From: Hyphomicrobiales bacterium
GTDB taxonomy: Bacteria > Pseudomonadota > Alphaproteobacteria > Rhizobiales > Rhizobiaceae
Direction: 5' to 3'
Length of the DNA: 48,752 nucleotides
NCBI GenBank assembly: GCA_900471605.1
Contig: UCEY01000012.1
Location: forward strand, 1-48,752
Below, in pieces: positions 9,249-18,977 of this stretch. Under the pieces are notes generated by a model that made no database searches, was not told the origin of the DNA, and worked only from the letters and a program-made list of their open reading frames with translations. Within the stretch, counting starts at the first letter, position 1. The number at the start of each line of letters is the position of its first letter. A program made the translations under genes and the position numbers.

Positions 9249-12200
9249 CGGCTTCCGCCTCCTCGTCGTCGGCCGTCGACCATTCCGCCACGCGGGCGAG
9301 ATGGTCGTATTCGCCGCCGAAATCGTTCTGCGCCATCGGCACCAGCCGCGATGCGAATCCGGCTTCGCCATTGCGCAGCGTAATCACGAACCGGGTCAGC
9401 TGTTCCAGCGATTCGTCCGCCAGGTCGATTGCCGATTTCGGCTGCCGTTTTGCCGTCGCGCTCGACCCTTCGTTGTTGACCTTGTCCTCACGGAACCGGT
9501 CGCCGGGGCGAAGGCGGACATAGAGCAGCTTGTCCGGCGTCAGCGGCCCCGCACCTTTGAACGCTCCGGCTCTGAGCGCCGCCGCTTCCAGGCCGAGTTG
9601 CGGATCGAGCAGCGCCCTTGCCTGGGAGACGGAGGGGCTGAGGCCGGTCTTGTAATCGACGAGATCGGCAAGGCCCGATCCCTTGATGTCGATCCGGTCG
9701 GCAATGCCGGTGACGCGGATGCCGGCGGGCTCGACCTCCCAGCCGGCGCCCACCTCCGTCATCGTCTGGCGGATATCCGGAGCGCGCTCAACCTCCCAGT
9801 CCAGGAAGGCCCGGGCAACTTCCACAAACCGCGGGCGCCAGACGCGGTCGATATGCGTCGGCAACTGTTCCGCATCGAACAGTTCCTCGGTGATCCTGCG
9901 CATTGCCTCTTTTGCCGCAGGCGTGCCCGGTTTGTGGCCCTCGCGCGTATAGCGGTCGATGATTGCATGGTAGAGCGTGCCGCGCTCGGAGGCGCCCGGA
10001 TCGCGGTTGAAGGGGTCGAGCGGATCGAGCTTCAGGATCCGGCGGGCATAGATGGAATAGGGGTCGCGGCGCAGCCGACCGACTTCGCTGAAGGAATATT
10101 TCGTCGGCTGCAGATCGGCCGGCGGTTTCGGAGCCGGGCGTTTGGCGACCGGCTGGTTTTCGCCGGCATCGATCATCGACGCCCATTCGCGATACTGGTT
10201 GCCGCGCGCCTTCAGCTCGTCCGCAAACTGTTTTCCGCCCAGCGCTAGCAGCCTTTGCAGCCAGCGCGAGGCGACGGTCGGCGTCGAGCCCTGCCGCATC
10301 GAGCGCGACAGGATCAGATGCCGCGTGCCGCAGGCCATTTCGAAATCGTGGGCAAGCTGGCCGATCCGGCGTTCCGGCGGCTCCAGCCCCATGTCGGTCT
10401 TCATGGTGCGCGACAGGAATGGGTTGTTCACCGTCTGGCCCGGCCATGATCCCTCGTTGAGCCCGCCGAGGATCATCGTATCGACGCTCTGCAGCCGGGC
10501 TTCCAGCGTGCCGAAGATGAAGATGCGCGGATGGCTGAGCGAACGGGGTTTGACGGCCTCGCCGGTCGTCAGCGCCAAAACGATGTCGATCCATTGCGGA
10601 CCGTCGGCCTCCATCTGCCCGTCGGTCTCCATGACTTCGGACAACAGCCCCGCCAGCCGCTCGCCGGCCTCGCCGGACCAGAGCGCGGCGAGATTTGTCC
10701 GCTCGTCCACGCAGATGGCCTCGAGCGCGCGGCCGGTGCGATCGCCCCATTCGGACAGCGTGAGCTTCGCGGTGAGGCCGCGCCCGTCCGGCCGGCGGCG
10801 GACCAGGGCGGAAGCGAGCGGTTCGACCGCTTTCGCCAGCCTCCGGGCAAGGTCCCGGGCCCTGTCGGCGGCATCCGACGGCAGCGACAGCCGCCATTGC
10901 GGCGCATGCCGGTCTTCGAGCTGGGCGGCAAGCTGGATGTCGAGCAGCGGTTCCAGCGCGGAAATGTCCATGTCGCCGATGCCGCCGCGCAGCGCCAGGA
11001 TTTCGAGTGCTTCCACGGCAGACCGCAGGTCCGCTGCCGGCAGGCCAAGCCGCATCAGGGGATGCTTGACGAGTGCGACGATCGCCACCGGGTCGCCGGG
11101 CCTGAGTGTTGCTTCGAGAAGAAGCTGGGTCAGCGTGCCCTGCGGCGTGCCCGACAGCGGGGAACCGGCGGAATCGTCGGCAAGCAGCCCGAAGCGGGAA
11201 AGCTCGGCGGTCACCCGGCGGGCAAGGGCGCGATCGGGGGTGATCAGCGCCGCCTGGCTCTCGCCGCCGTTTTTGCCGGGCTGCTCGAGCGCCAGCCGAA
11301 GCGCGATGGCAATCGCGACCGCTTCTTCGCGCTCGTTCGAGGCTTCGATCAGCGAGACGTCGGCAAAGGCCTTGGCCAGAAGGCCGGCATCGGCATCGTC
11401 GCGCCAGGTGCTCCAACGGTCGGTGGCCTTCGCCGGTACCAGCGCCTGGGACAGTGCTGCGGCCCGGAAGGAAAGGTCGTCGGCCACCTCGCCGAGCACG
11501 TCCACCTCTTCCCGGGTCACGCCGATCTTTTTCAGCAGGCGCGACAGGCCGAATTGCGAATGGCTGCGGCTGGCAGGCTCCGGCTTGCCGTCGAAAGCCT
11601 CTTCGCCGATCATCGCCCACTGATCCGCCGGCATCGCCAGATCGAGGCCGGGCAGCACGACGGTGCCGTTCGGCAGATCGGAAATTGCGGCGATCAGATC
11701 GGCGGCCGCCGGCACCGAGCCGGTCGAACCCGCAACGATCACCGGTCCCTTGTGATCTCTCGCGGAGATCCGCCGGGCCTCGCCGCGCAGAATGGCCGCC
11801 CGATGTTTCGCCGGCGAAGAACGGCGCAGTTCTTCGAGACGCAGTGGCCAGAAGGCGCTGGCGATCGACAGGAACTCGGCGGTCAGCTGCCACCAGAGCG
11901 CATGTTCGCCGGTATCGAGTTTTTTGAGATCGGCCCAATCGCGCTCTTCGGTTTCGACCGCATCGATGAGTTCCGCCAGGGCGCGGGCGAGCCAGATGGC
12001 GTCGGCCGGGCTAGCAGGCGCGACGAGGGGTGATTCGGAATGCACGTCGAGCACGATCTTGGGAAGCTGGTTGCGCCAGGCAAGGATCAGCCGGCCGAGT
12101 TCGAGCAGCCGCGCCGTGCCGCCGATCGGCAGCGCCAGGTCCATCTCCTCCGGCGCCACCAGATCGAAATAACCGCTGTCGTCGTCGGTTTCGCCGAGAG

Positions 12201-12444
12201 GGCGAATGACCGGCAGGATCGCGGAGCGGCCGCCCAGCAGATCGACGAATTCCGAACGCAGCACGCGGGCGGAGCGGCGGGTTGGTACGTAGATGGTCAC
12301 GTCTGCAAGCGAAAGCGGATCGGCCGGATCGTAACGGAACGTCTCGTTGAGCCGGCCGTCGCAGAGCGCGGCCGCTATGGTCTGGAGGAACTGTGCCCCG
12401 GCGGGAATCGACAAGACCCGCTTCCTGCCGGAGGGCGTGGTCAT
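9241..12444 (-). CDS. addB: Double-strand break repair nuclease subunit AddB
   Basis: The 1067-residue partner of AddA. The N-terminal part is an inactivated helicase-like fold, and the C-terminal part is a PD-(D/E)XK nuclease with GIADRID and LVDYKTG. The family is the alphaproteobacterial AddB type. In Firmicute AddB the nuclease is braced by a four-cysteine iron-sulfur cluster; here the segment before the nuclease reads SFSEVGRLRRDPYSIYA with no cysteine, so the cluster seems absent. The ATG at 12444 overlaps the stop of the upstream nucleotidyltransferase gene (ATGA), and its own stop overlaps addA by eight bases. Confidence 0.94.
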   Translation of the reverse strand: MTTPSGRKRVLSIPAGAQFLQTIAAALCDGRLNETFRYDPADPLSLADVTIYVPTRRSARVLRSEFVDLLGGRSAILPVIRPLGETDDDSGYFDLVAPEEMDLALPIGGTARLLELGRLILAWRNQLPKIVLDVHSESPLVAPASPADAIWLARALAELIDAVETEERDWADLKKLDTGEHALWWQLTAEFLSIASAFWPLRLEELRRSSPAKHRAAILRGEARRISARDHKGPVIVAGSTGSVPAAADLIAAISDLPNGTVVLPGLDLAMPADQWAMIGEEAFDGKPEPASRSHSQFGLSRLLKKIGVTREEVDVLGEVADDLSFRAAALSQALVPAKATDRWSTWRDDADAGLLAKAFADVSLIEASNEREEAVAIAIALRLALEQPGKNGGESQAALITPDRALARRVTAELSRFGLLADDSAGSPLSGTPQGTLTQLLLEATLRPGDPVAIVALVKHPLMRLGLPAADLRSAVEALEILALRGGIGDMDISALEPLLDIQLAAQLEDRHAPQWRLSLPSDAADRARDLARRLAKAVEPLASALVRRRPDGRGLTAKLTLSEWGDRTGRALEAICVDERTNLAALWSGEAGERLAGLLSEVMETDGQMEADGPQWIDIVLALTTGEAVKPRSLSHPRIFIFGTLEARLQSVDTMILGGLNEGSWPGQTVNNPFLSRTMKTDMGLEPPERRIGQLAHDFEMACGTRHLILSRSMRQGSTPTVASRWLQRLLALGGKQFADELKARGNQYREWASMIDAGENQPVAKRPAPKPPADLQPTKYSFSEVGRLRRDPYSIYARRILKLDPLDPFNRDPGASERGTLYHAIIDRYTREGHKPGTPAAKEAMRRITEELFDAEQLPTHIDRVWRPRFVEVARAFLDWEVERAPDIRQTMTEVGAGWEVEPAGIRVTGIADRIDIKGSGLADLVDYKTGLSPSVSQARALLDPQLGLEAAALRAGAFKGAGPLTPDKLLYVRLRPGDRFREDKVNNEGSSATAKRQPKSAIDLADESLEQLTRFVITLRNGEAGFASRLVPMAQNDFGGEYDHLARVAEWSTADDEEAEADE

Positions 12445-13187
12445 GCCTCCACCGGATAGCGCGCGATCACGGCTTCTGCTTCCGGCAGCGCCTCGGGCGT
12501 GCCGACGGTGATCCAGTGGCCGGTCAGCATCGTGCCGTAGAGACGGCCGCGGGCGATCGCCTTGTCGAAATAGATGTTGATGTTGAAGGCATCGGACGGC
12601 GCGTCGTCGAGGAAGGACGGGTTCATCGCAAAAGCGCCGGCATAAACGACCGGATTGGCCGGATCGTCACGGTAACGCCTCAACCGGCCATCCGCATCCA
12701 TGCCGAAATCGTTGACGCCGTTATGTCCGGTCGTGTTGTCGATGTCGACGCAGAGCATCGCCATGTCCATGCGCTTCGGATCGAAGAATTTCGCCAGGTG
12801 CTGCAGGTTGGTCGGTTTGCCCGGTATCTCGCCGATCCAGAACAAGTCGGCATTCATGACGAAGACCGTGCTGCGGTCGAGAAGTTTCAGCCCCTTCACG
12901 ATCCCGCCGCCATTGTTCATCAGCGCATCGCGTTCATCGGAGATCAGGATCTCCATGCCGCGATAGGCAGCGAGATGTGCCTCCATCTGGTCGGCGAAGT
13001 GGTGCACGTTGACGACGGCGCGTTCCACGCCGGCTTCTTTCAGGGAATCCAGCACATAGTCGATCATCGGCTTGCCGGCGACCGGCACCAGCGGCTTCGG
13101 CATCGTGTTGGTGATCGGCCGCATACGGGTGCCGAGCCCTGCGGCAAGCACCATGGCCTGCTTGATGGCGGCTGGTTTAGTGGTCAT
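12441..13187 (-). CDS. murU: Nucleotidyltransferase, probable N-acetylmuramate 1-phosphate uridylyltransferase
   Basis: A 248-residue sugar-1-phosphate nucleotidyltransferase. The signature LAAGLGTRMRP followed by PKPLV (residues 14-33) marks the nucleotide-binding loop and uridylyl-transfer site. In pseudomonads MurU joins UTP to MurNAc-1-phosphate made by AmgK, recycling wall sugar straight to UDP-MurNAc. The gene starts 12 bases after the tsaE-amgK fusion, so the AmgK-MurU pair is preserved, which supports this substrate over other sugars. The stop overlaps addB by four bases. Function is inferred from family and neighbour. Confidence 0.82.
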   Translation of the reverse strand: MTTKPAAIKQAMVLAAGLGTRMRPITNTMPKPLVPVAGKPMIDYVLDSLKEAGVERAVVNVHHFADQMEAHLAAYRGMEILISDERDALMNNGGGIVKGLKLLDRSTVFVMNADLFWIGEIPGKPTNLQHLAKFFDPKRMDMAMLCVDIDNTTGHNGVNDFGMDADGRLRRYRDDPANPVVYAGAFAMNPSFLDDAPSDAFNINIYFDKAIARGRLYGTMLTGHWITVGTPEALPEAEAVIARYPVEA

Positions 13188-13199
13188 CGGAAACCGTAT

Positions 13200-14711
13200 T
13201 TATGATTCGGGCAGTTCTATTCCAGCCCGACGGCACCAATCGCGCAAGGGGGCGAGCACTTCGTGGCTCAACGCCGTCGCGAGATAACGGAGCGTCCGCG
13301 GCATGTGCTTCAGATAGCCCGGCTTGCCGTCCCGCTGCAAGAGCCGTACCCACAGACCCGCGAGCTTGCAGTTGCGCTGCGCCGCCATGATCGCCCAGGC
13401 TTTCAGGAAAGTTGGCTCGTCGAAGGCACCGAGCGCGCGGCGAAGCGTCACGTAATCCAGCATCAGTTGGTCGGCGAGGGCTTTGGGAATATCCACCCGC
13501 GCGTCCTGCACGAGAGAGGCGAGGTCGTAGGCAGTGGGGCCGATCATCGAATCCTGGAAATCGATCAGGCCGACGCGCCGCACGCCCGATTCATGCGGCC
13601 GCCAGATGATGTTGGGCGAATGGAAATCGCGCAGCAGCAGGTTCTTCTCGACCCCGTCGAGCTCGCGGATCAGGTTGTCCCAGATCGCCAGGTATTCCTG
13701 CCGTTCCTCGTCGGTTGCCGGCGTGCCGCGTTTCCAAGGCAGATGCCAGTCGATCAGCAGCCGCGCCTCCATCTTCATCGCCGTTGGATCGAAATCGGGG
13801 ATGTGGTGGATATGCCCGTCGCCGACCGTCAGGTCCTGGCGCATCTCGTGGCTGTGCAGGAAGGCCAGGCAGACGATGCTTTCGCGGTAGCGCTCCTCGA
13901 TGGGATTGCCGTCGTCGTCAACGGCACCCTCTTCGCCGAGGTTTTCGATCAGCAGGATGCCCTGGTCGTAGTCCACATGCAGCACTTCCGGTGCCGCCAG
14001 CCCCAGTTCGCGCAGATATTCGTCGATCGCCACGAACGGGTAGGGGTCTTCGGCGAGATGCGCGACCTTGGGATAGGGCTTTCCGTCGAGAACCGGCGGG
14101 CCTTCTGCCGGGCGTGGCCAGTCCATCAGGATCAGCGTTTCGCCGCTTGTGGTTATCACGGTCTCATAGGCCCGGGTTGACGCATCGCCGGTCAGGAACC
14201 GGCGCCGGGCGCCGGCATAACCATGTTTGTGGAGAAATTCGCGGATCGCCAGCACGCGGCGGATGCGGTGCATCTGCGCTTCAGGCGCGGTGACCGTTGC
14301 CGTCCGGCCGAGGCCGTTCTGCTCGAGCCTGATTTGGATGCGGGACTGCGGCAGCAGCTCGTCGGCGACCTCAGGCCATTCGACCAGGCAGATGCCGTTG
14401 GCAAGCGCCTCGTCGAAGCCGAGTTCGTCGAGTTCCGAGGAATCGCCGAGCCGGTAGAGATCGAAATGCGAGACGGGGATGCGCAGCTCATAGCTCTGCA
14501 CCAGCGTGAAGGTCGGGCTCGGCACTTCGAGTTCGTCGTCATCCGCCAGCGCGCGCAAAAAGGCCCGGGCGAAGGTGGATTTGCCGGCTCCGAGATCGCC
14601 GGAAAGGGCGATCCACTCGCCCTTTTTCAGCGCCAAAGCGAGGTCTTCGCCGAGGCGGATCGTCTCGGCCTCGTCGGCAAGCGTCAGGGTAAGAGCTGCC
14701 TCACCACTCAT
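13200..14711 (-). CDS. tsaE: TsaE-AmgK fusion: tRNA t6A ATPase plus amino-sugar kinase
   Basis: This 503-residue protein has two domains. Residues 1-150 are TsaE, the ATPase of the threonylcarbamoyladenosine (t6A37) tRNA-modifying complex, with Walker A GDLGAGKST at 38-46. Residues 160-503 are an aminoglycoside-phosphotransferase-fold kinase of the AmgK type, with catalytic Asp362 in RDFHSPN and metal-binding Asp384 in IDFQD; AmgK phosphorylates MurNAc/GlcNAc at the anomeric position. Such fusions are known in Rhizobiales. The ATG at 14711 overlaps the divL stop (ATGA); a longer frame to 14756 has no good ribosome-binding site and runs into divL. The next gene is murU, the next enzyme in the same recycling path. 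Confidence 0.9.
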   Translation of the reverse strand: MSGEAALTLTLADEAETIRLGEDLALALKKGEWIALSGDLGAGKSTFARAFLRALADDDELEVPSPTFTLVQSYELRIPVSHFDLYRLGDSSELDELGFDEALANGICLVEWPEVADELLPQSRIQIRLEQNGLGRTATVTAPEAQMHRIRRVLAIREFLHKHGYAGARRRFLTGDASTRAYETVITTSGETLILMDWPRPAEGPPVLDGKPYPKVAHLAEDPYPFVAIDEYLRELGLAAPEVLHVDYDQGILLIENLGEEGAVDDDGNPIEERYRESIVCLAFLHSHEMRQDLTVGDGHIHHIPDFDPTAMKMEARLLIDWHLPWKRGTPATDEERQEYLAIWDNLIRELDGVEKNLLLRDFHSPNIIWRPHESGVRRVGLIDFQDSMIGPTAYDLASLVQDARVDIPKALADQLMLDYVTLRRALGAFDEPTFLKAWAIMAAQRNCKLAGLWVRLLQRDGKPGYLKHMPRTLRYLATALSHEVLAPLRDWCRRAGIELPES

Positions 14712-17182
14712 TCGGCGGCGACGGACCGCGCCGTCGTGCCGCTCGGAATGCGGCACGTAACCGTGGTTCCCTGGCCGGGCTTGCTGTCGATCGCCACATC
14801 GCCGTGATGCAGCGTCACGAAGCTCTCGACGATCGAAAGGCCGAGGCCGGCACCGGAGCGCTTGCCGCCCTTGGCATTGGCCGAGAACCGGTCGAACACG
14901 GTCTTTAGCACGTCTTCCGGAATGCCCGGGCCCTTGTCGGTCACCGAGAAGAACACGTCGCTATGGGTGCGCCAGCAGTTGAGCGTGATGGCCGAACCTT
15001 CCGGGGCGAAATTGGTGGCGTTGGTGAGCAGCTTGATGAGGATCTGCTTCAGCCGCTGCTGGTCGGCGACGATGGTGCCGAGACCGGCGGGCGCGGTGAT
15101 CGCCAGCGTCACGCCGTTTTCGTGCAGCCGGTCGGCGATCTGCATCGCCACGTCGTCGAGCAGGTCGTCGATCGCCATTTCCGAATAGTTGAGCTGCATG
15201 ATGCCGGCATCGACGGTCGCAAGATCGAGGATGTCGTTGACGATCGTCAGCAGCACCGAGGACGAGGTCGAGATATGGTCGATATATTCCGCCTGCCGCT
15301 CGTTCAGCGAGCCGATGCCCGGCGTCTTCAGAAGGTCGGTGAAGCCGATGATATTGGTCAGCGGCGAGCGCAGCTCGTAGGAAACGTGCTGGACGAAATC
15401 GTTCTTCAGCTCGTCGGCCTTCTGCAGCGCCTCGTTCTTTTCCTTGAGCGCCCGTTCCGCCCTGGCACTCGCCGTCATGTCGACGAAGGTCAGCATCGTC
15501 TGGGCATTCGGCAGCGGCGTCACGGCGTAATCGAGCACAAGGCCGGAATAGAGCTCGAACGTGCCCTGAAGCGAGGGGCGCTCGTCGTCGAAATTGGTCA
15601 GCATCTGCCCGAAGCGGCGCCAGCCGTCCGGCTTGTCGTAGGACGGCGCGCAGGCGGCCTCGATCGCCTTGATATGCGTGCCGGATTTGGCTTCTTCGGC
15701 GGTGATGCCCCAGAGCGCCCGGAAGGCGGGGTTGGACAGGCGGATACGCCCATCCGGCCCGAAGACGGCGACGCCTTCGGAAAGATGGTCGATCGTTTCG
15801 CCCTGAACCTGGACCAGCGTGTTGTAGCGGGTCTCGAGATCCACCTGTTCGGTAAGGTTTTCGAACACCCAGGTGGCGCCGCCCTGCGGGTGCGCGGTGG
15901 CGATGACGCGGAGCGTCTGGCCGTTCGGCAGGTGCCAGAGGTCGGTCTGCGTGTCCGGTGACTGGTAGACGGAGAGCGCCGCTTCCTTCCAGCTGCGCCA
16001 GCTCAATTGTTCCGGCAGCTTGCCGTCGCTTCTCAGCTTGTCGAGCAGCTCGCTGTTGTCCGGTCGCGAATCGAGGAAGGGAAGCGTGAAACCCCAGAGC
16101 TGTACGAAAGCCTGGTTGTAGAACTGCAGCCGGCGCTCGCCGTCGAAGATGGCGACGGGCGTGGCGAGATGGTCCAGCGTCTCGGCATGGCTCTTGAGGG
16201 TGCGCTTCAGTTCCTCGCGCACGGCTTCCGCTTCGGAAACGTCGATCGCAAGGCCGGTGGAGCCGCCGGGCACGACGACGTCGACCACGTCGAACATGGT
16301 GCGGTTGCCATGCACCACCGTGGAAATCCGGTCGTGGAAAGGCGATGTGGACGTCGCCGTCGCCCTGATCTTTTCACGGGCGATCGAGCCCAGGAATTCG
16401 CGGCCGTCCTCGATGGCCTGGGCCGGTGTCGAGGCCTCCACCGCATCGCCATAGGCATGGTTCACCCAGGTGAGCTTGCCCTGGGAATCGCGGCGCCAGA
16501 CCGGCTGCTCGATGGCGTCGAGCAGCGAATGGAACATCATGATCGAGTTGGTCAGCCGCTCGCGCTCGATCTTGAGCTCGGCGAGCTCGGCGCGCAGATT
16601 GTTGAGAGCGATGAAACGGACGAAGGCCTTGCCGCCGGAAACCCGGCCCTGCACTTCCAGGATCTCGTCGCGGTTGGTTTCCACCACCATGTCGAAGGAG
16701 CGGGCCTCGACCCGCAACAGTTCGATCGATTTTTCGAGCTCGCCGGCCGATGTGCCGCGCATCCAGCGACCGAAGGCGAGAAATTCGCGATCCTGCTGCG
16801 GCGCGCCGGTTTCCGCCGGCAGCTGTCCGAGGAATTCCGGTTTCGAGGAGCCGCTTTCCCACACGACAATCCGCCGGTTCTTGTCGGCGATCAGCGCTTC
16901 GAACTTGGAAATCTTCTGCTGCGCGTCGGAAAGGGCGCTGCGCATTTCCTGGGATTCGGCTTCCATATTGCCGCGCTGGCGCACCAGCCAGATGGCCGAA
17001 AACAGGGCGGCGCCGAGCGCGCCCATCACCAGCGACGAGACGATGACTTCCGTGGAGGAGAACAGGCGCACGGCCGCATTGCCCGACTGCTGCGCAAGCG
17101 CGGCCGTCGCAAGCCCCGAAAGGGCGGTGCCCGAAAGGAACGCGCTGCCGAACAGCGCCAAACGGCGCAGCTTGGCGACCAT
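14708..17182 (-). CDS. divL: DivL-type PAS sensor kinase with Tyr replacing the catalytic His
   Basis: This 824-residue membrane protein has an N-terminal hydrophobic segment resembling a signal sequence, a transmembrane segment near residues 43-66, a coiled-coil stretch, several PAS-like domains, then a HisKA-HATPase core. The H-box reads HVSYELRSPLTN: Tyr602 (codon 15377-15379, TAC) sits where histidine kinases have His. That is the hallmark of DivL, which in Caulobacter binds DivK-phosphate and modulates CckA to control CtrA. The ATP domain keeps DKGPGIP and GAGLGLSI. ATG 17182 has GGAAGG seven bases upstream; ATG 17302 (preceded by GGAG) is a possible longer start. It heads the operon with tsaE-amgK. 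Confidence 0.85.
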   Translation of the reverse strand: MVAKLRRLALFGSAFLSGTALSGLATAALAQQSGNAAVRLFSSTEVIVSSLVMGALGAALFSAIWLVRQRGNMEAESQEMRSALSDAQQKISKFEALIADKNRRIVVWESGSSKPEFLGQLPAETGAPQQDREFLAFGRWMRGTSAGELEKSIELLRVEARSFDMVVETNRDEILEVQGRVSGGKAFVRFIALNNLRAELAELKIERERLTNSIMMFHSLLDAIEQPVWRRDSQGKLTWVNHAYGDAVEASTPAQAIEDGREFLGSIAREKIRATATSTSPFHDRISTVVHGNRTMFDVVDVVVPGGSTGLAIDVSEAEAVREELKRTLKSHAETLDHLATPVAIFDGERRLQFYNQAFVQLWGFTLPFLDSRPDNSELLDKLRSDGKLPEQLSWRSWKEAALSVYQSPDTQTDLWHLPNGQTLRVIATAHPQGGATWVFENLTEQVDLETRYNTLVQVQGETIDHLSEGVAVFGPDGRIRLSNPAFRALWGITAEEAKSGTHIKAIEAACAPSYDKPDGWRRFGQMLTNFDDERPSLQGTFELYSGLVLDYAVTPLPNAQTMLTFVDMTASARAERALKEKNEALQKADELKNDFVQHVSYELRSPLTNIIGFTDLLKTPGIGSLNERQAEYIDHISTSSSVLLTIVNDILDLATVDAGIMQLNYSEMAIDDLLDDVAMQIADRLHENGVTLAITAPAGLGTIVADQQRLKQILIKLLTNATNFAPEGSAITLNCWRTHSDVFFSVTDKGPGIPEDVLKTVFDRFSANAKGGKRSGAGLGLSIVESFVTLHHGDVAIDSKPGQGTTVTCRIPSGTTARSVAAE

Positions 17183-17510
17183 TACGCCGCCTTCCGGGGA
17201 TCCGGAAACGGAACGCCCGAAAACGGTACGCAAAGCCGGAGCTTTCGCTCCGCCGCAAAGGGGATCGGCCCGTTCTGACGAGCTCATTTTTTTTACCGAC
17301 ATATCCGGTCTGTCTCCGTCCAATTGCCGCTCATCGACAAGACATACCATTTCGCACCTTGCCCGTAGCCGGACGGCTCCCAATCGCATGGTGCAAGCGC
17401 GATGAAGCCCGAAAACCGCTGACGGCTTCCGGCATCACGCTCTAGGGGAAGGCGCGAATCAAGTTCTAAAACAATACTTGCTTAGGGAATCGCCGGGAAG
17501 GGATGCGCCC
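17183..17510. other. Intergenic region upstream of divL
   Basis: About 330 bases between the chosen divL start and the ahcY terminator. The half nearest divL stays open in the divL frame back to 17389 and holds the alternative ATG at 17302 beside a run of eight A on the minus strand. The rest must hold the promoter of the divL operon. CtrA would be a likely regulator, but I see no convincing TTAA-N7-TTAA pair. No further gene is seen. Confidence 0.5.
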
Positions 17511-17545
17511 AAAAAAGAAGCCGCAGCCTTTGTCAAGGCTGCGGC
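17511..17545 (-). terminator. Rho-independent terminator of ahcY
   Basis: Read on the minus strand, an 11-bp stem (17545-17535 with 17530-17520, GCCGCAGCCTT and its complement) with a four-base loop is followed by TTCTTTTTT. It lies about 30 bases after the ahcY stop. Confidence 0.9.
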
Positions 17546-17576
17546 TACCATATCTTGTGGATTAACCGGCTATTGA

Positions 17577-18977
17577 TTAATAGCGGTAGTGTTCAGCCTT
17601 GAACGGTCCCTGCTGCGAAACGCCGATATAGGCGGCCTGCTCGTCGGAGAGTTCCGTCAGCTTCACGCCGAGCTTGGCGAGATGCAGGCGGGCGACCTTT
17701 TCGTCGAGGTGCTTCGGCAGGATGTAGACCTCGTTCTTGTACTCGCCCTGCTTGGTGAAGAGCTCGATCTGGGCCAGCGTCTGGTTGGTGAACGAAGCCG
17801 ACATCACGAAGGACGGATGGCCGGTGGCGTTGCCGAGGTTGAGCAGGCGGCCTTCCGACAGAAGGATGATACGGTTGCCCTTCGGGAACTCGATCATGTC
17901 GACCTGCGGCTTGACGTTGGTCCACTTGAGGTTCTTGAGCGCCGCGACCTGGATCTCGTTGTCGAAGTGGCCGATATTGCCGACGATTGCCATGTCCTTC
18001 ATCGCGCGCATGTGGTCGATGCGGATGACGTCCTTGTTGCCGGTGGTGGTGATGAAAATGTCGGCCGAGGATACGACGTCTTCGAGCACGACGACTTCGA
18101 AACCGTCCATGGCGGCCTGCAGGGCGCAGATCGGGTCGACTTCCGTCACCTTGACGCGGGCGCCGGCCCCGGCGAGCGAAGCAGCGGAACCCTTGCCCAC
18201 GTCGCCGTAACCGCAGACGACGGCGACCTTGCCGGCCATCATCACGTCGGTGCCGCGGCGGATGCCGTCGACCAGCGATTCCTTGCAGCCGTACTTGTTG
18301 TCGAACTTCGACTTGGTGACCGAGTCGTTGACGTTGATCGCCGGGAAGGGCAGCAGGCCCTTCTTGGAGAGTTCATAGAGGCGGTGAACGCCGGTGGTGG
18401 TTTCTTCGGTCACGCCCTTGATCGCGTCGCGCTGCTTGGTGAACCAGCCGGGCGAAGCCTTGAGGCGCTTCTTGATCTGCGCGATGAGGATTTCCTCTTC
18501 TTCCGAACCCGGGTTCGAGAGAACGTCCTCGCCGGCTTCCGCACGGGCGCCGAGCAGGATGTACATGGTGGCGTCGCCGCCGTCGTCGAGGATCATGTTC
18601 GAGAGGCCGCCATCGGCCCACTGGAAGATCTTGTCGGTATAGTCCCAGTACTCGGTCAGCGATTCGCCCTTGACGGCGAAGACCGGGATGCCGGCGGCGG
18701 CGATCGCCGCGGCGGCATGGTCCTGGGTCGAGAAGATGTTGCAGGACGCCCAGCGGATTTCCGCGCCGAGTTCGCGCAGCGTCTCGATCAGAACGGCCGT
18801 CTGGATGGTCATGTGGAGCGAGCCCGAGATGCGGGCGCCCTTCAGCGGCTTCGACGTGCCGAACTCTTCGCGGCAGGACATCAGGCCCGGCATTTCGGTT
18901 TCAGCGATGTCGAGCTCCTTGCGGCCGTAAGCGGCAAGGTTGATATCCGCGACGACGTAATCCTTCTCAGTGCTCAT
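17577..18977 (-). CDS. ahcY: Adenosylhomocysteinase
   Basis: The 466-residue NAD-dependent enzyme splits S-adenosylhomocysteine into adenosine and homocysteine, keeping the methyl cycle running. The NAD-binding loop [11 protein letters not shown] and the substrate regions [12 protein letters not shown] and [17 protein letters not shown] are intact, and the C-terminus ends in the conserved AEHYRY. The frame opens four codons earlier, but GGAGAG six bases before the ATG at 18977 fixes the start and gives the standard rhizobial length. It lies downstream of HPr with a 175-base leader that contains a perfect palindrome, so it probably has its own regulated promoter. Confidence 0.97.
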   Translation of the reverse strand: MSTEKDYVVADINLAAYGRKELDIAETEMPGLMSCREEFGTSKPLKGARISGSLHMTIQTAVLIETLRELGAEIRWASCNIFSTQDHAAAAIAAAGIPVFAVKGESLTEYWDYTDKIFQWADGGLSNMILDDGGDATMYILLGARAEAGEDVLSNPGSEEEEILIAQIKKRLKASPGWFTKQRDAIKGVTEETTTGVHRLYELSKKGLLPFPAINVNDSVTKSKFDNKYGCKESLVDGIRRGTDVMMAGKVAVVCGYGDVGKGSAASLAGAGARVKVTEVDPICALQAAMDGFEVVVLEDVVSSADIFITTTGNKDVIRIDHMRAMKDMAIVGNIGHFDNEIQVAALKNLKWTNVKPQVDMIEFPKGNRIILLSEGRLLNLGNATGHPSFVMSASFTNQTLAQIELFTKQGEYKNEVYILPKHLDEKVARLHLAKLGVKLTELSDEQAAYIGVSQQGPFKAEHYRY

